NCBI RefSeq assembly: GCF_034044715.1
Contig: NZ_JAXCLW010000005.1
Coordinates: forward strand, 1 to 64,000
Source of the DNA: Dongia_B soli
Lineage (GTDB): Bacteria > Pseudomonadota > Alphaproteobacteria > Dongiales > Dongiaceae
Length of the DNA stretch: 64,000 nucleotides
Direction of reading: 5' to 3'
Position 1 is the stretch's first letter, and every line of letters starts with the position of its first letter. Shown piece by piece: positions 33,341-41,627 of this stretch. The position numbers and the translations under genes were made by a program. Under the pieces are notes generated by a model. The model was given only the letters and a program-made list of their open reading frames with translations, searched no databases and had not been told where the DNA came from.

Positions 33341-33765
33341 CAGCGCCGGAGATGGTCGAGCGTCGCCGCATCCAATGTCGGGGTCAGGCCGCGCAGATTG
33401 CAATGGCTGATATAAGACAGCATCTTGCGGCGCAGCGCGTGATAGCCACCCGGCTGATCGCGCCACTCCTCGAACAACTTGCGTTCGACCTGGAAACTCC
33501 CGCAGCCGGTGCAATGCTGCTCGATGCCGTTCTCGATATCTGTCGTCACCTCGGCGCCATAGCCGCAGATCAGGCAAGGGCGCTTATGCGGATCGCTCCG
33601 CAGGCGGACCATGCGCTCGACAACGCATTGCATCTTGTCGGCATCATCCGCTTCGCCGCGATTGGCCATATCCTCCGCCTTGGTCAGCAGGTCCTGCTCG
33701 GCGCAGCCTTTCTTGATCATATCCCAGGCGGCATGTGCTAACTCATTGTCGTTATGGAAGATCAT
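33334..33765 (-). CDS. Zinc-ribbon protein of unknown function
   Basis: 143 residues from ATG 33765, with GAGGGAGGG upstream. N-terminal helices IFHNDNELAHAAWDMIKKGC and EDMANRGEADDADKMQCVVE are followed by a treble-clef or ribbon-like CxxC-x18-CxxC (CLICGYGAEVTTD, then CTGCGSF) and a C-terminal helical WR-rich part (EEWRDQPGGYHALRRKM). Zinc is inferred from the cysteines. It is the last of four same-strand small genes. Function and partners unknown; the rest of the array is described with the other members. Confidence 0.7.
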   Translation of the reverse strand: MIFHNDNELAHAAWDMIKKGCAEQDLLTKAEDMANRGEADDADKMQCVVERMVRLRSDPHKRPCLICGYGAEVTTDIENGIEQHCTGCGSFQVERKLFEEWRDQPGGYHALRRKMLSYISHCNLRGLTPTLDAATLDHLRRWR

Positions 33766-33799
33766 GACAGCCCTCCCTCGGTCGGCATCGTTTAACCCG

Positions 33800-33985
33800 C
33801 TACTTGGCATTTGGTTGCTGCAACCGGCCGATGGCGGTGGCAACGCGCTGCCACAACTCGCTGCCCGCTTCGTCACCTTTCTCGGCCAGCGATCTGGCAT
33901 AATCCGTTGCCTCCTGTTGGGCATCGGTCCCGCTGGCGCGCAGCATCTGCCAGGCATGACGCAGAACGGCATCCTCGCTGATCAT
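33800..33985 (-). CDS. Small helical protein in the zinc-ribbon array
   Basis: 61 residues, ATG 33985 preceded by AGGATAAGG. No cysteines; one amphipathic helix pair (AVLRHAWQMLRASG and EATDYARSLAEKGDEAGSELWQRVATA). Too small to assign. It is 34 bases upstream of the 143-residue zinc-ribbon gene and 5 bases after the next one, so all four genes are likely one transcript. Confidence 0.6.
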   Translation of the reverse strand: MISEDAVLRHAWQMLRASGTDAQQEATDYARSLAEKGDEAGSELWQRVATAIGRLQQPNAK

Positions 33986-33990
33986 TGGCC

Positions 33991-34218
33991 TTATCCTTTC
34001 ACTTGCATGACGGTGATGGAAGCCCGGCCGCGCTGACCACAGCGGCGGCAGCGCAATTGTTTCTCGAAAGCGGCTAGCTGGATCTCGCGGCTGATCTTCG
34101 CCGGCACATCGGCCGGATAGATATTGTTGCGATGGCCGCAGGCATGGCAGCTCGCGACCAGCATTTCGCGGCGGCTGATCTCACGCAGCCGGACATGTTG
34201 AAAAGCGCCCTGCATCAC
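33991..34218 (-). CDS. Zinc-ribbon protein (paralogue of 34261-34473)
   Basis: 75 residues. A CxxC (SCHACGH) and a CxxC near the C-terminus (RCRRCGQRG) are placed to bind one zinc, ending in a short strand ASITVMQV. The downstream-strand layout matches the 34261 gene, whose C-terminal half reads RCKRCRRRGDVIVTVI. No catalytic motif; a nucleic-acid or protein-binding ribbon is likely. Nearly abuts the 61-residue gene (5 bases). Confidence 0.68.
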   Translation of the reverse strand: MMQGAFQHVRLREISRREMLVASCHACGHRNNIYPADVPAKISREIQLAAFEKQLRCRRCGQRGRASITVMQVKG

Positions 34219-34239
34219 ATCCTCTAATCATTTCGGCCG

Positions 34240-34275
34240 TTGATCCTCAGCGGTTGATCCTCAGCGGTTGATCAC
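34240..34275. repeat. Tandem 14-bp repeat over a stop codon
   Basis: TTGATCCTCAGCGG at 34240-34253 is followed by the same 14 bases at 34254-34267 and a partial third unit (TTGATCAC). It overlaps the TGA of the 34261 zinc-ribbon gene. Slippage or a duplicated end is likely. Confidence 0.7.
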
Positions 34276-34473
34276 GGTGACGATCACATCGCCTCTGCGC
34301 CGGCATCGCTTGCACCGGAAACGCGGCTCAATAGAGCGGATCAGGGTCATGTAGTGGAACTGCGCGAGATCGGGCTGATGCAGGCGCCCGACATGCCCGC
34401 AGGCGCAACGCACTTCCAGCCAGTCGCCTTCTTCCAGGTCGCGAAACCGGGCAATCAGGTAAGTCGAACGCAT
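34261..34473 (-). CDS. Zinc-ribbon protein (paralogue of 33991-34218)
   Basis: 70 residues. Cysteine pattern CxC (RCACGH) in the N-terminal half and CxxC (RCKRCRRRG) in the C-terminal half, with shared end-strand VTVINR. First pair differs from the CxxC of the paralogue, so zinc binding may be weaker or different. It heads the array, upstream of 33991, and ends in a tandem duplication of the last four codons. Function unknown. Confidence 0.68.
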   Translation of the reverse strand: MRSTYLIARFRDLEEGDWLEVRCACGHVGRLHQPDLAQFHYMTLIRSIEPRFRCKRCRRRGDVIVTVINR

Positions 34474-34788
34474 GGTCTATTGTTCTCTTTTTGTTCTCAC
34501 AAAGAATGCGCCGGGGGGCCCGGGCGAGTCAATCGACCGGCAGTTGCAGGAACCGTAAGAAGATTCGAAGAATTGGACGATAAACGGCACCCAGCGCGGC
34601 CGGCTCCTATCGCTGAAATATTGCCCGGCCGGCAGATTTTACCGGGTAAATTGTGCCGGGCAGCGGCGCCTCATCAGGCTTGCCGCCTGATTTTCCGGGA
34701 TATTTACTGGCACGAAACCTGCTCCTGAAGGGCAAAGAGCCTGTCCGTCTATGGGACCACCAGCGGCGGCAGAGAACAGGAGGATCCG

Positions 34789-35178
34789 GTGCAGGTCGCG
34801 AATTCTTTTTCGGCTTCGATGGCAAGCAAGCTCCTCATCCAAAAGGTCAGCGATACCACGACCCCAAAGGATGACGACAAGAAGACGACCGGGCTGGGCG
34901 ATCAAAGCGGGCTGAGCCAGCCCGCCCAGGACTTCCTCGATTACATGAAAAAGACCCCGGCCCAGCGCATGGTCGATGCCTGGCTGAAGCAGCATAACCT
35001 GACGCAGGAAGAACTGAACGCCATGCCGGCGGATCAGCGCGAGGCGATCACCAAGCAGATGGCTGCCGATCTCAAGGCGCAGATGCAGAAGGACCAGATG
35101 CAGAAGCAGGAGCAGGCGAAAGTCGGCAAGCCCTCGGCCGCCGGCGGCATCGCCACGCTCATTGCCAATGCGATGTGA
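34789..35178 (+). CDS. Hypothetical protein, Gln/Lys/Met-rich
   Basis: 129 residues from GTG 34789, with CAGGAGGA (34778-34785) upstream. The central block LSQPAQDFLDYMKKTPAQRM and LTQEELNAMPADQREAITKQ is predicted helical; after that the chain is a Gln/Lys-rich coiled-coil-like run (AQMQKDQMQKQEQAK). No signal peptide, no cysteine. I do not recognise the family. It lies between the minus-strand zinc-ribbon array and the oxygenase gene and has its own ribosome binding site. Confidence 0.6.
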   Translation: MQVANSFSASMASKLLIQKVSDTTTPKDDDKKTTGLGDQSGLSQPAQDFLDYMKKTPAQRMVDAWLKQHNLTQEELNAMPADQREAITKQMAADLKAQMQKDQMQKQEQAKVGKPSAAGGIATLIANAM

Positions 35179-35284
35179 TCGCCCGTCCTATGTTTGAGCC
35201 GGCCTGCTGATCAAGACTTCCAATCTCCGTCGCACGCAGCTTCACGCTTCGGCCCTGTTCGGAGGTCTCCCAAGGATGGAGCTC

Positions 35285-36118
35285 CTACTTCGACCGGCGG
35301 ATCTCGCGGATCGCGTTCCAGTTACCGACCGCTGCGGGCAAAGAGATGAGGGGCAAACGGAAAAGGTGATGTGGCACTTCTGCGACCAGATTGATGTATC
35401 TGCGTGACAGCGAGCCAGGATGCCTTGGCGACACGCCATGAACCGAAGATGGCGAATTCACAAAACAGACAAACTGGTTGGCTGAATAATGGCTCGTCGC
35501 GCAGTGGGTGACATCCTTCGCTAATATCATTCGATATGGCAGGAAACGTGGCGATCTGTTCCACCGGTAAAGCTCCAGGTGACCCCCCTCCGTATCGTCT
35601 TCATGATCCCTTAGATAAAAGAGACCGGCAATCAGGGTCTGCCGCTTATCGACGTGGGGCGTCTTGATCGCTTCCATCATCATTCCGGGCGGATTGACCA
35701 CGAACTGGCATTCCAGTTTCACGTCTGCCGGGCCGGAATTGCCACGTACGCCGACACGGAAGTCTTCGAGCGGCCGTCCCAGGCGTTCCTCCAATCTCGG
35801 ATAGATGCTTCGGATGGCTTGGCCAAAAACCCGCACCAGGTCGCGCCAGTAATCCTCTGAAATGTGGTACTGAAAAAAATCCTTCCATTCGCGAGAAATT
35901 TGCCGCGAGGCAAAGACAGCGGCGCTCGACATTCGAACAGCGACATTGCCGTGAGAAGGAACCCGATCACCGCAAACAACGGTGTTGGAAGGAAATGACC
36001 TTTCGAGCTGGGCGTAATATTCAGGGGAAATAGCGCCGCAGCGCGTTAAGTGTGGGAATGGTTCTTTAGCGACCTCTTCGTTCGTTATGTTCCCGAGAAG
36101 ACTTTCGACAGTACCCAC
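35285..36118 (-). CDS. 2-oxoglutarate/Fe(II)-dependent oxygenase-like protein
   Basis: 277 residues, GTG start 36118 with GGGGAAT upstream. A jelly-roll dioxygenase metal site is visible: His155 and Asp157 (TPHVDKRQ) with His227 (SSVHGVSPRH), plus Arg239/240 (SRRY) in position to bind 2-oxoglutarate. The N-terminal third (VESLLGNITNEEVAKEPFPH) is close to the PF13640/prolyl-hydroxylase or small-molecule hydroxylase type. Its base and codon use look less GC-biased than the neighbours, suggesting transfer. Substrate unknown; monocistronic. Confidence 0.78.
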   Translation of the reverse strand: MGTVESLLGNITNEEVAKEPFPHLTRCGAISPEYYAQLERSFPSNTVVCGDRVPSHGNVAVRMSSAAVFASRQISREWKDFFQYHISEDYWRDLVRVFGQAIRSIYPRLEERLGRPLEDFRVGVRGNSGPADVKLECQFVVNPPGMMMEAIKTPHVDKRQTLIAGLFYLRDHEDDTEGGHLELYRWNRSPRFLPYRMILAKDVTHCATSHYSANQFVCFVNSPSSVHGVSPRHPGSLSRRYINLVAEVPHHLFRLPLISLPAAVGNWNAIREIRRSK

Positions 36119-36292
36119 TAGGATTCCCCTCCGATACCTCTGACTGCCCCGCTAATAATCATGCGCGATAACACCGAATTCTATCATCTCCGAAAGTATC
36201 CGATAAGCCGGTTGCCTTTCTTGCCCGCGGATTGCGTCAGCCCGCATTGACACCGGGAGCATGGACATCGAGTGGCCGGAAGGTCCGCTCTG

Positions 36293-39109
36293 TTACGCTG
36301 ATATTGCACTGCGACTGGCCGATGCCGGGTCGGCCCCTTTCACCGCTTCGCTTTCATTCTCCATCCCCAGCAACTTTACCGGCAGCCTCGTCGCGCGGCT
36401 GCGCAGACCTGGGCTGAAATAGGTATTGGGGGCGGCTTCGGCGCCGGGGAGCATGCGCAGGGGACGAAGCCAGTCGGCGGCCCAGGGCGTGCCCTCCAGC
36501 AATTTCTTCAGCGGGCTGGCATTATTGGCGATCAGCACATGATCGCCATCGAGACGGAAGCCGTTGGCGCCCAGTTCGGCGGCCCAGTCGCCATATGAGT
36601 CCGGATTGCCATGCACCGCCATGATCGCCTGGCCCACCGTCACCTCGCGAATGCCGGCGGCGGTCGGCACGCGCAGGCGGCGGGTGGCGAGGCGTTCCAG
36701 CAAGCGGGTCTCATCGCCGACGGCACCCAGTGCCGTATGGTCGTGCCAGTCGCGCTCCTTGATCCAGGCCTCGGCATCCTCGACGCTGATTGCCTTGGTG
36801 CTGTAGCAGAGATAAAGCCCCGCCAGCATGGTGCCGATCTGATCGGCGGCGCGGCGTGAATGCAGGATGCGCGCGGCGGCGGTCTTGAAGGTCTCGGCAT
36901 TCTTCAGCAGCACCTCGATATGGGCGATGGAGCGGGCGAGCATGGGCGCGGCGTAATCCGGGGTGAACCAGCTGTCGATATCGTCGGTCAATTGCCGGTA
37001 ATGCTTGTCGGCTTCCGGTGCGTCGTTCTTGCGCAGGACCAGCTTGCTGATGCGCGTTTCATCGGCGTAATGCGAGACCGCCGTGTTGATCGAGGAAAAG
37101 CAGAAACAGGCGCGCAGGGTATAGGTGATGGGCTTGCCGGCGGTCGAACCTTTCACAACGGTGCCGCCGCTGGAACTGACCCGTGCCAGGTCGAGGATCT
37201 GCTGCATGCGCTGGGCGGCCGCTTGATCCTCGCTTTCCGCTTCGTCGAGGATGACCGGCCGCGCATCCGAGCCGAGCAATTGGCGGATGCCGGCTTCGGT
37301 GGTCTTGCCATCCATGTATAAGGCGAAGAAGCCGACGACACGGCCGATGATGTCTTTCAGCACGGTCGATTTGCCGGCCTGGGCCGGGCCGGTGATCCAG
37401 ATATGCGGCCGCCAGGCGAGTACGCCACAGATGAGGGCGATGACGCACCAGCCGGCGAGAAGATCGCCGCTCAAGCTGTTCTCCCAGCAGAGCCGCTTGC
37501 AGATCTGCACCAGCCGGTTGGCCTCCGCCGTGCCGGCCGGTTCCGATGGCTTCAGCGTGAGGGCAGGCGAGGCTTCATAGACATATTCGCCGGTGACGAC
37601 GGCAGGGTCGTAAGCCCTGCCGTCGATATAGGCGACCGGGCCGGTATGCACGACGATGCGTGCGCGTCCGTCTTCATAATTGTCGCGCCAGGCGCCGCGA
37701 CCGCGCAGCCGGTCCGCGGTGAAGAGCCCGACGCGGTGCGCCGCATTGATGAGCGCATCCGCTGCCGCATCGAGATCGAAGCCGTTGCGGCCGGGATGAT
37801 GCTGTGCCCAGTAAGCGAGCGGGGCGAGGGTCAGGAGATGCGCCTTGCTATGGGCGGCAGCGCTCAGCGCCACGACTTGCTGCGAGGCGCGGGGATAATA
37901 GTAATAGAGGCCCTTGTTGAAGCCGAGGATGCGGAAAGGCGGTGCATCTGCGCTGCGGTCCGATGCGTGTTCGTGCAGCGGGATCTCCGGCCCGTCATAA
38001 GGTGGCAGGGGAATCTCCGCATCGGCCGCATAGGGTGCTGCCTCCTCCTGCGGCATCGTCGTCGCCGGTGCTGGCATCGGTGCCTGCCAGTTCCGCACCC
38101 GCGCTGACAGCCAGGCGAGCAGCTCATCCGCCATCATGCCGCCGCATTCGGCATCGGCGGCATCCCAGCCGGCCGGCTTGTCGTGATCCCAGGGAATGAA
38201 GCGTATGGTCTTCGCCCCGGCCATATGGCAAAGCTGCGCGACACCGTCATGCCAAAGCTCTTGCCGGTCGTGCCAGCCGAGCATCGCCTCTTCGCCCGGC
38301 TGGTCGGCATCGCCCCACAAGACAACGCTTCGGCCCTGCAGTACCGACCAATCGGCATGGCGCGCGGCCTTGCCGCCGCCGGGCCAGCAGGTCACCGCCA
38401 GCGGCAAGCCGGCAAAGAGCCGCCGTGCCGCTTCAGCGGCTTTCTCGCCTTCCACCACCAGCACCTGGTGCCCAGGATGCGCCGCCAGTTCCGGCAAATT
38501 GTAGAGCGCACGGGGTCTGTCGAAGGCCCAATGGGTCCAGGCGTGGGTGCCGTCGGGCAGGCGGGCATGGCGGATCTGCGGCGTGATCTTGCGGCCATCG
38601 GCAAGATCGATGCGCAATACATAGCCGATCAGACCGCCGTCTTTATCGCGATAGGGAAAGACTAAACTTGGCCGATAAGTGACCCAAGGCCGGTCGGGCC
38701 GTTTCGGATTCCAGCAGCGCACCGCCTGTCCGGCGGCGATCTCTCGCGTGCCGGAATCGGCGGCGGTGAGATCGGCATAGGGATCGGGCGTCGTCGCGAC
38801 CGGTTCGCGCCCCTGTGACTGATGCGGTGTTGCGGCGCTGTCCTCACTCTCGCCGCCGAGCAGGCGACAGGCCGCGCGGAAATCGAGGCTGTGATAATCG
38901 GCAATGAAGCTGATCACATCGCCATGGGCGCCGCAGCCGAAGCAGTGATAGAAGCCCTTGGCCTCATTCACCGTGAAGGAGGGCGTCTTTTCCTGATGGA
39001 ACGGGCACAGGCCGAGCCATTCGCCGCCATTGCGCGTCAAGGCGATGCGCCCGCCAATGGTAGCCGACAGCGGATTGGTGCGGCGGATTGTGTCGAGATC
39101 GAAGGTCAT
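36293..39109 (-). CDS. CHC2 zinc-finger primase with ATPase domain, mobile-element type
   Basis: 938 residues. N-terminal CHC2 zinc finger with Cys35, His38, Cys56 and Cys59 (LCPFHQEKTPSFTV and CFGCGAHGD), then a Toprim-like segment (VLVVEGEKAAEAARRL, VVLWGDADQPGEEAML). The C-terminal half is a P-loop ATPase: Walker A GPAQAGKST (about 572-580) and acidic Walker B ARPVILDEAESED. Such proteins start replication of plasmids, phages or integrative elements. No integrase, capsid or relaxase lies in reach, so it may be a stranded fragment of one. The start is ATG 39109; a small XRE gene follows upstream, separated by a repeat. Confidence 0.85.
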   Translation of the reverse strand: MTFDLDTIRRTNPLSATIGGRIALTRNGGEWLGLCPFHQEKTPSFTVNEAKGFYHCFGCGAHGDVISFIADYHSLDFRAACRLLGGESEDSAATPHQSQGREPVATTPDPYADLTAADSGTREIAAGQAVRCWNPKRPDRPWVTYRPSLVFPYRDKDGGLIGYVLRIDLADGRKITPQIRHARLPDGTHAWTHWAFDRPRALYNLPELAAHPGHQVLVVEGEKAAEAARRLFAGLPLAVTCWPGGGKAARHADWSVLQGRSVVLWGDADQPGEEAMLGWHDRQELWHDGVAQLCHMAGAKTIRFIPWDHDKPAGWDAADAECGGMMADELLAWLSARVRNWQAPMPAPATTMPQEEAAPYAADAEIPLPPYDGPEIPLHEHASDRSADAPPFRILGFNKGLYYYYPRASQQVVALSAAAHSKAHLLTLAPLAYWAQHHPGRNGFDLDAAADALINAAHRVGLFTADRLRGRGAWRDNYEDGRARIVVHTGPVAYIDGRAYDPAVVTGEYVYEASPALTLKPSEPAGTAEANRLVQICKRLCWENSLSGDLLAGWCVIALICGVLAWRPHIWITGPAQAGKSTVLKDIIGRVVGFFALYMDGKTTEAGIRQLLGSDARPVILDEAESEDQAAAQRMQQILDLARVSSSGGTVVKGSTAGKPITYTLRACFCFSSINTAVSHYADETRISKLVLRKNDAPEADKHYRQLTDDIDSWFTPDYAAPMLARSIAHIEVLLKNAETFKTAAARILHSRRAADQIGTMLAGLYLCYSTKAISVEDAEAWIKERDWHDHTALGAVGDETRLLERLATRRLRVPTAAGIREVTVGQAIMAVHGNPDSYGDWAAELGANGFRLDGDHVLIANNASPLKKLLEGTPWAADWLRPLRMLPGAEAAPNTYFSPGLRSRATRLPVKLLGMENESEAVKGADPASASRSAISA

Positions 39110-39174
39110 ACCCGATTGCGATCCACGGTTGAGTAACTTGCTGGAAGTTGAGACAGCGATCGCGTCGACCGCGA

Positions 39175-39336
39175 GCCCTCACCCCGGCCTCCCCCCGCCC
39201 GGAGGCGGAAGCCGAGATGCGTCGGCACGCCGAGGCGAGGGAGAACAAGGCCGAACCTGCTGTCCCACAAAAATGCGACCTCCGTTATCGGCAACAGCGC
39301 TCCCTCGCCCCTCAGGGGAGAGGGTCGGGTGAGGGC
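39175..39336. repeat. 162-bp element with perfect 10-bp terminal inverted repeats
   Basis: GCCCTCACCC (39175-39184) and GGGTGAGGGC (39327-39336) are exact reverse complements. Inside are smaller palindromes (GCCTCC/GGAGGC, CCCCTCAGGGG). It carries no gene and sits between the primase and the XRE gene like a MITE or REP-type insertion. Confidence 0.7.
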
Positions 39337-39337
39337 G

Positions 39338-39586
39338 TCAGGCTTCCTCGAAATCCAGTTCTTCCGGCTCGCTGTTGTCGCGCAGCAGATCCTGGATCGC
39401 TGCGACCAGCCGGGCGGAGCCGGGATCGCGGCCCTTTTCCAGATCGGTGATGCGCTGGGTCTGGGTATCCAGCAGGGTCGCAAGCTGCGCCCGGCTGAGG
39501 CCGTGCCGGCGGCGATATTCCCGGCTGGAGGCGCCGGCTTTTTCCAGGTCTTCGTTGCTAAATTTACAATAGTCCAGGCGTGACAT
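39338..39586 (-). CDS. Small XRE-type regulator
   Basis: 82 residues, one HTH: EKAGASSREYRRRHGLSRAQ, then LATLLDTQTQRITDLEKGRD in the recognition helix. The short tail ends in Glu-rich LDFEEA. It probably autorepresses through the palindrome at 39650-39664, whose sequence is almost identical to the operator of the XRE/S24-like gene at 18.3-19.0 kb. It lies upstream of, and on the same strand as, the primase gene, the usual arrangement for control of an element's replication gene. Confidence 0.82.
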   Translation of the reverse strand: MSRLDYCKFSNEDLEKAGASSREYRRRHGLSRAQLATLLDTQTQRITDLEKGRDPGSARLVAAIQDLLRDNSEPEELDFEEA

Positions 39587-39649
39587 ATCCTTAACCTCCG
39601 TTAGCGGCGGTTTTTCAGGGGAAGATGGCCTCAGGGAAAGCGGCCATTA

Positions 39650-39664
39650 TTGTTTAAATAACAA
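39650..39664. promoter_or_regulatory. XRE operator, TTGTTTAAATAACAA
   Basis: Pattern TTGTTnnnnnAACAA, 64 bases upstream of the XRE gene's start and one base different from 18994-19008. The rest of 39665-40020 contains no gene I can support; a TACAAT (39936-39941) may belong to the permease promoter. Confidence 0.65.
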
Positions 39665-40020
39665 CATACACTTTCCGATGATATAAAATCAACATCAAAG
39701 CGATCTGGAACCAGGCTCCCTGGTTTCTGACAACAAGGATACTTGCCGGTAGCCCGTCGAGGATCGGCTGCACCGCGTGATAGGATTACCGTCTCCGAGC
39801 CCTGCGCGGTCTTGGTGCCGAAGGCGGAGACGGGGAGCTGGGCGAGGCGAATGGCGTCTTTTACCCGATCGCACGGCTTCGCGGCGCTGGCGCCTATGCC
39901 GCCTTGTTGGCCATCCGCTGCATCGGATTCTGTGTTACAATTTATCGTACTTGGTTGCCGGCCATCCGAAAAATCTCGGCCAGATCCTTCTGAGCCGGAG
40001 AGTGACGGGAGGATGTCATC

Positions 40021-41463
40021 ATGGCGCAGGCGGTTCCTGAGAAAGTCGAGTTGTTCAAAGGGATCCGGTGGTATGACGGTTTCGTCGTGGCGCTGGCCAA
40101 TCCCGGTTTCCTGATCGGGTCGTTGGGCTATTCCATCGGTGCGCTGGGCGGATGGGGTGCTGCCCTGTTGTGGTCAATTTCGATGTTGATCGGTGTGGGG
40201 TCCAACTGGATCTATGCCGAGATGGCGTCGATGTTTCCCGACAAGCCCGGTGGCATTGCGCTCTATGCCCACGAAGGCTGGCGCCGGTATTTTTCCTTGA
40301 TTGGCGTGGTCGCCACCTTTGGCTACTGGTTCGCGTGGTCTACCGTGCTGTCGATCTTCGGGATCGTCGTCGGGACCCTTGTTCAGTCCCAGTGGTTTCC
40401 TGGCCAGACATGGACATTCTTTGACGGTGCGATTGATGTCGGGCTGCCGCATTTCATCGCAGCCGGTCTGATCCTGTTGGTTTGGGCGTTCAACATCTTC
40501 GGCATCCGGCCTGCCGTCTGGTTCGGATATGTCACGGGTGTGCTGCTGTTGATTCCGCTGGCCGTCTTCATCATTGGGCCGTTCGTAACGGGGCAGTGGC
40601 AAGCGGCCAACTTACATTTTGGCATGGGCGACAACCATATCACCCTGAAGCTGGCGCTTGTCTGGCTGTATGTCATGGGCTGGTCATCATATGGCGTTGA
40701 AGCCTGTGCGGCCTTCGCGCCGGAATATAAGGACACAGTGAATGATACGAATCGCGCCCTCAAAAGCGCGGCGCTGTTTTCGCTTGTCGTTTATGCCTTA
40801 TTGCCGCTGGGCATCACTGGGACCATCGGCGAACAGGCAGCGGTGAAGGACCCGGTTGCTTTCTACGTCCCGGCTTTCACGCAGATCGTGGGCGGCGCCT
40901 CGGGATTGATGGTTTTCCTTCTCGCGGCAAGCTTGGTCCTGTCGATGAATACCGCGACGGCCGATGGCTCGCGCGCTTTATACGGTATCGCGCGCGATGA
41001 CATGACGATCAAAGAGCTCTACCAATTGAACAAGTACCGCGTGCCGAGCCGGGCGATGACGGTTGATATGATCGTCAACCTGCTGCTGGTGTTTTTTGTC
41101 GGCAATACGCTGGGAATCCTGGTGGCAGGGAATCTCGGCTATATCCTGGCTCACTTCTTTGCGCTGACAGGGTTCTTGCTTCTGCGCAAGGATCGTCCGG
41201 ATTGGCCGCGCCCAATCCGCGCCAATAATATCTGGATTCCGATCGCGGCCCTGCTGGCTGTGGCGAACCTGGTTTTCATCATCTTTGGTGTGACTAACCC
41301 GGATATTACCGGTTACGGCACTTTTCGCGATTTGCTGATCGGCGTCGGTGTGTTGTTGATTTCAGTGCTGCTCTATATCTATCGCCGGGTCGCCCAGGAC
41401 CACCAGTCCGTCAGGCTGCGCGAAATGCCGCCGCCGCTTCCGCCTGCAGGGGCACACGGCTAG
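40021..41463 (+). CDS. APC-family amino acid permease
   Basis: 480 residues with about 12 transmembrane helices and a short Arg/Pro-rich cytoplasmic tail. The first helix region (GFLIGSLGYSIGALGGWGAA) carries the glycine-rich unwound segment of APC transporters; EACAAFAPEYKDTVNDTNRA near residue 230 is the usual helix-6/7 loop. Imports an amino acid or amine in symport with H+ or Na+. ATG 40021 follows GGGAGGATG. Alone on its strand, with no biosynthetic neighbours to suggest a substrate. Resembles the glutamate/GABA antiporter-like branch only loosely. Confidence 0.88.
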   Translation: MAQAVPEKVELFKGIRWYDGFVVALANPGFLIGSLGYSIGALGGWGAALLWSISMLIGVGSNWIYAEMASMFPDKPGGIALYAHEGWRRYFSLIGVVATFGYWFAWSTVLSIFGIVVGTLVQSQWFPGQTWTFFDGAIDVGLPHFIAAGLILLVWAFNIFGIRPAVWFGYVTGVLLLIPLAVFIIGPFVTGQWQAANLHFGMGDNHITLKLALVWLYVMGWSSYGVEACAAFAPEYKDTVNDTNRALKSAALFSLVVYALLPLGITGTIGEQAAVKDPVAFYVPAFTQIVGGASGLMVFLLAASLVLSMNTATADGSRALYGIARDDMTIKELYQLNKYRVPSRAMTVDMIVNLLLVFFVGNTLGILVAGNLGYILAHFFALTGFLLLRKDRPDWPRPIRANNIWIPIAALLAVANLVFIIFGVTNPDITGYGTFRDLLIGVGVLLISVLLYIYRRVAQDHQSVRLREMPPPLPPAGAHG

Positions 41464-41627
41464 ACGGCGTGCCGCTTGATCCTGGTCCGCGTTCAGGCGC
41501 GATGCAGGCTGCCGCACTCGGCTCCTGCCTAACAGCGCCTGACAGGCTGAACAGGCAGGGCGCATCAGCAGCGGTCCAAACCCTGAGCCTTTGCGAATGC
41601 GGCGGGCCCTGCGCAGAAAGGCGGGCC

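Noticed and set aside
37403..38665. Plus-strand frames inside the primase gene
   Set aside because: Shadow frames of the 938-residue protein.
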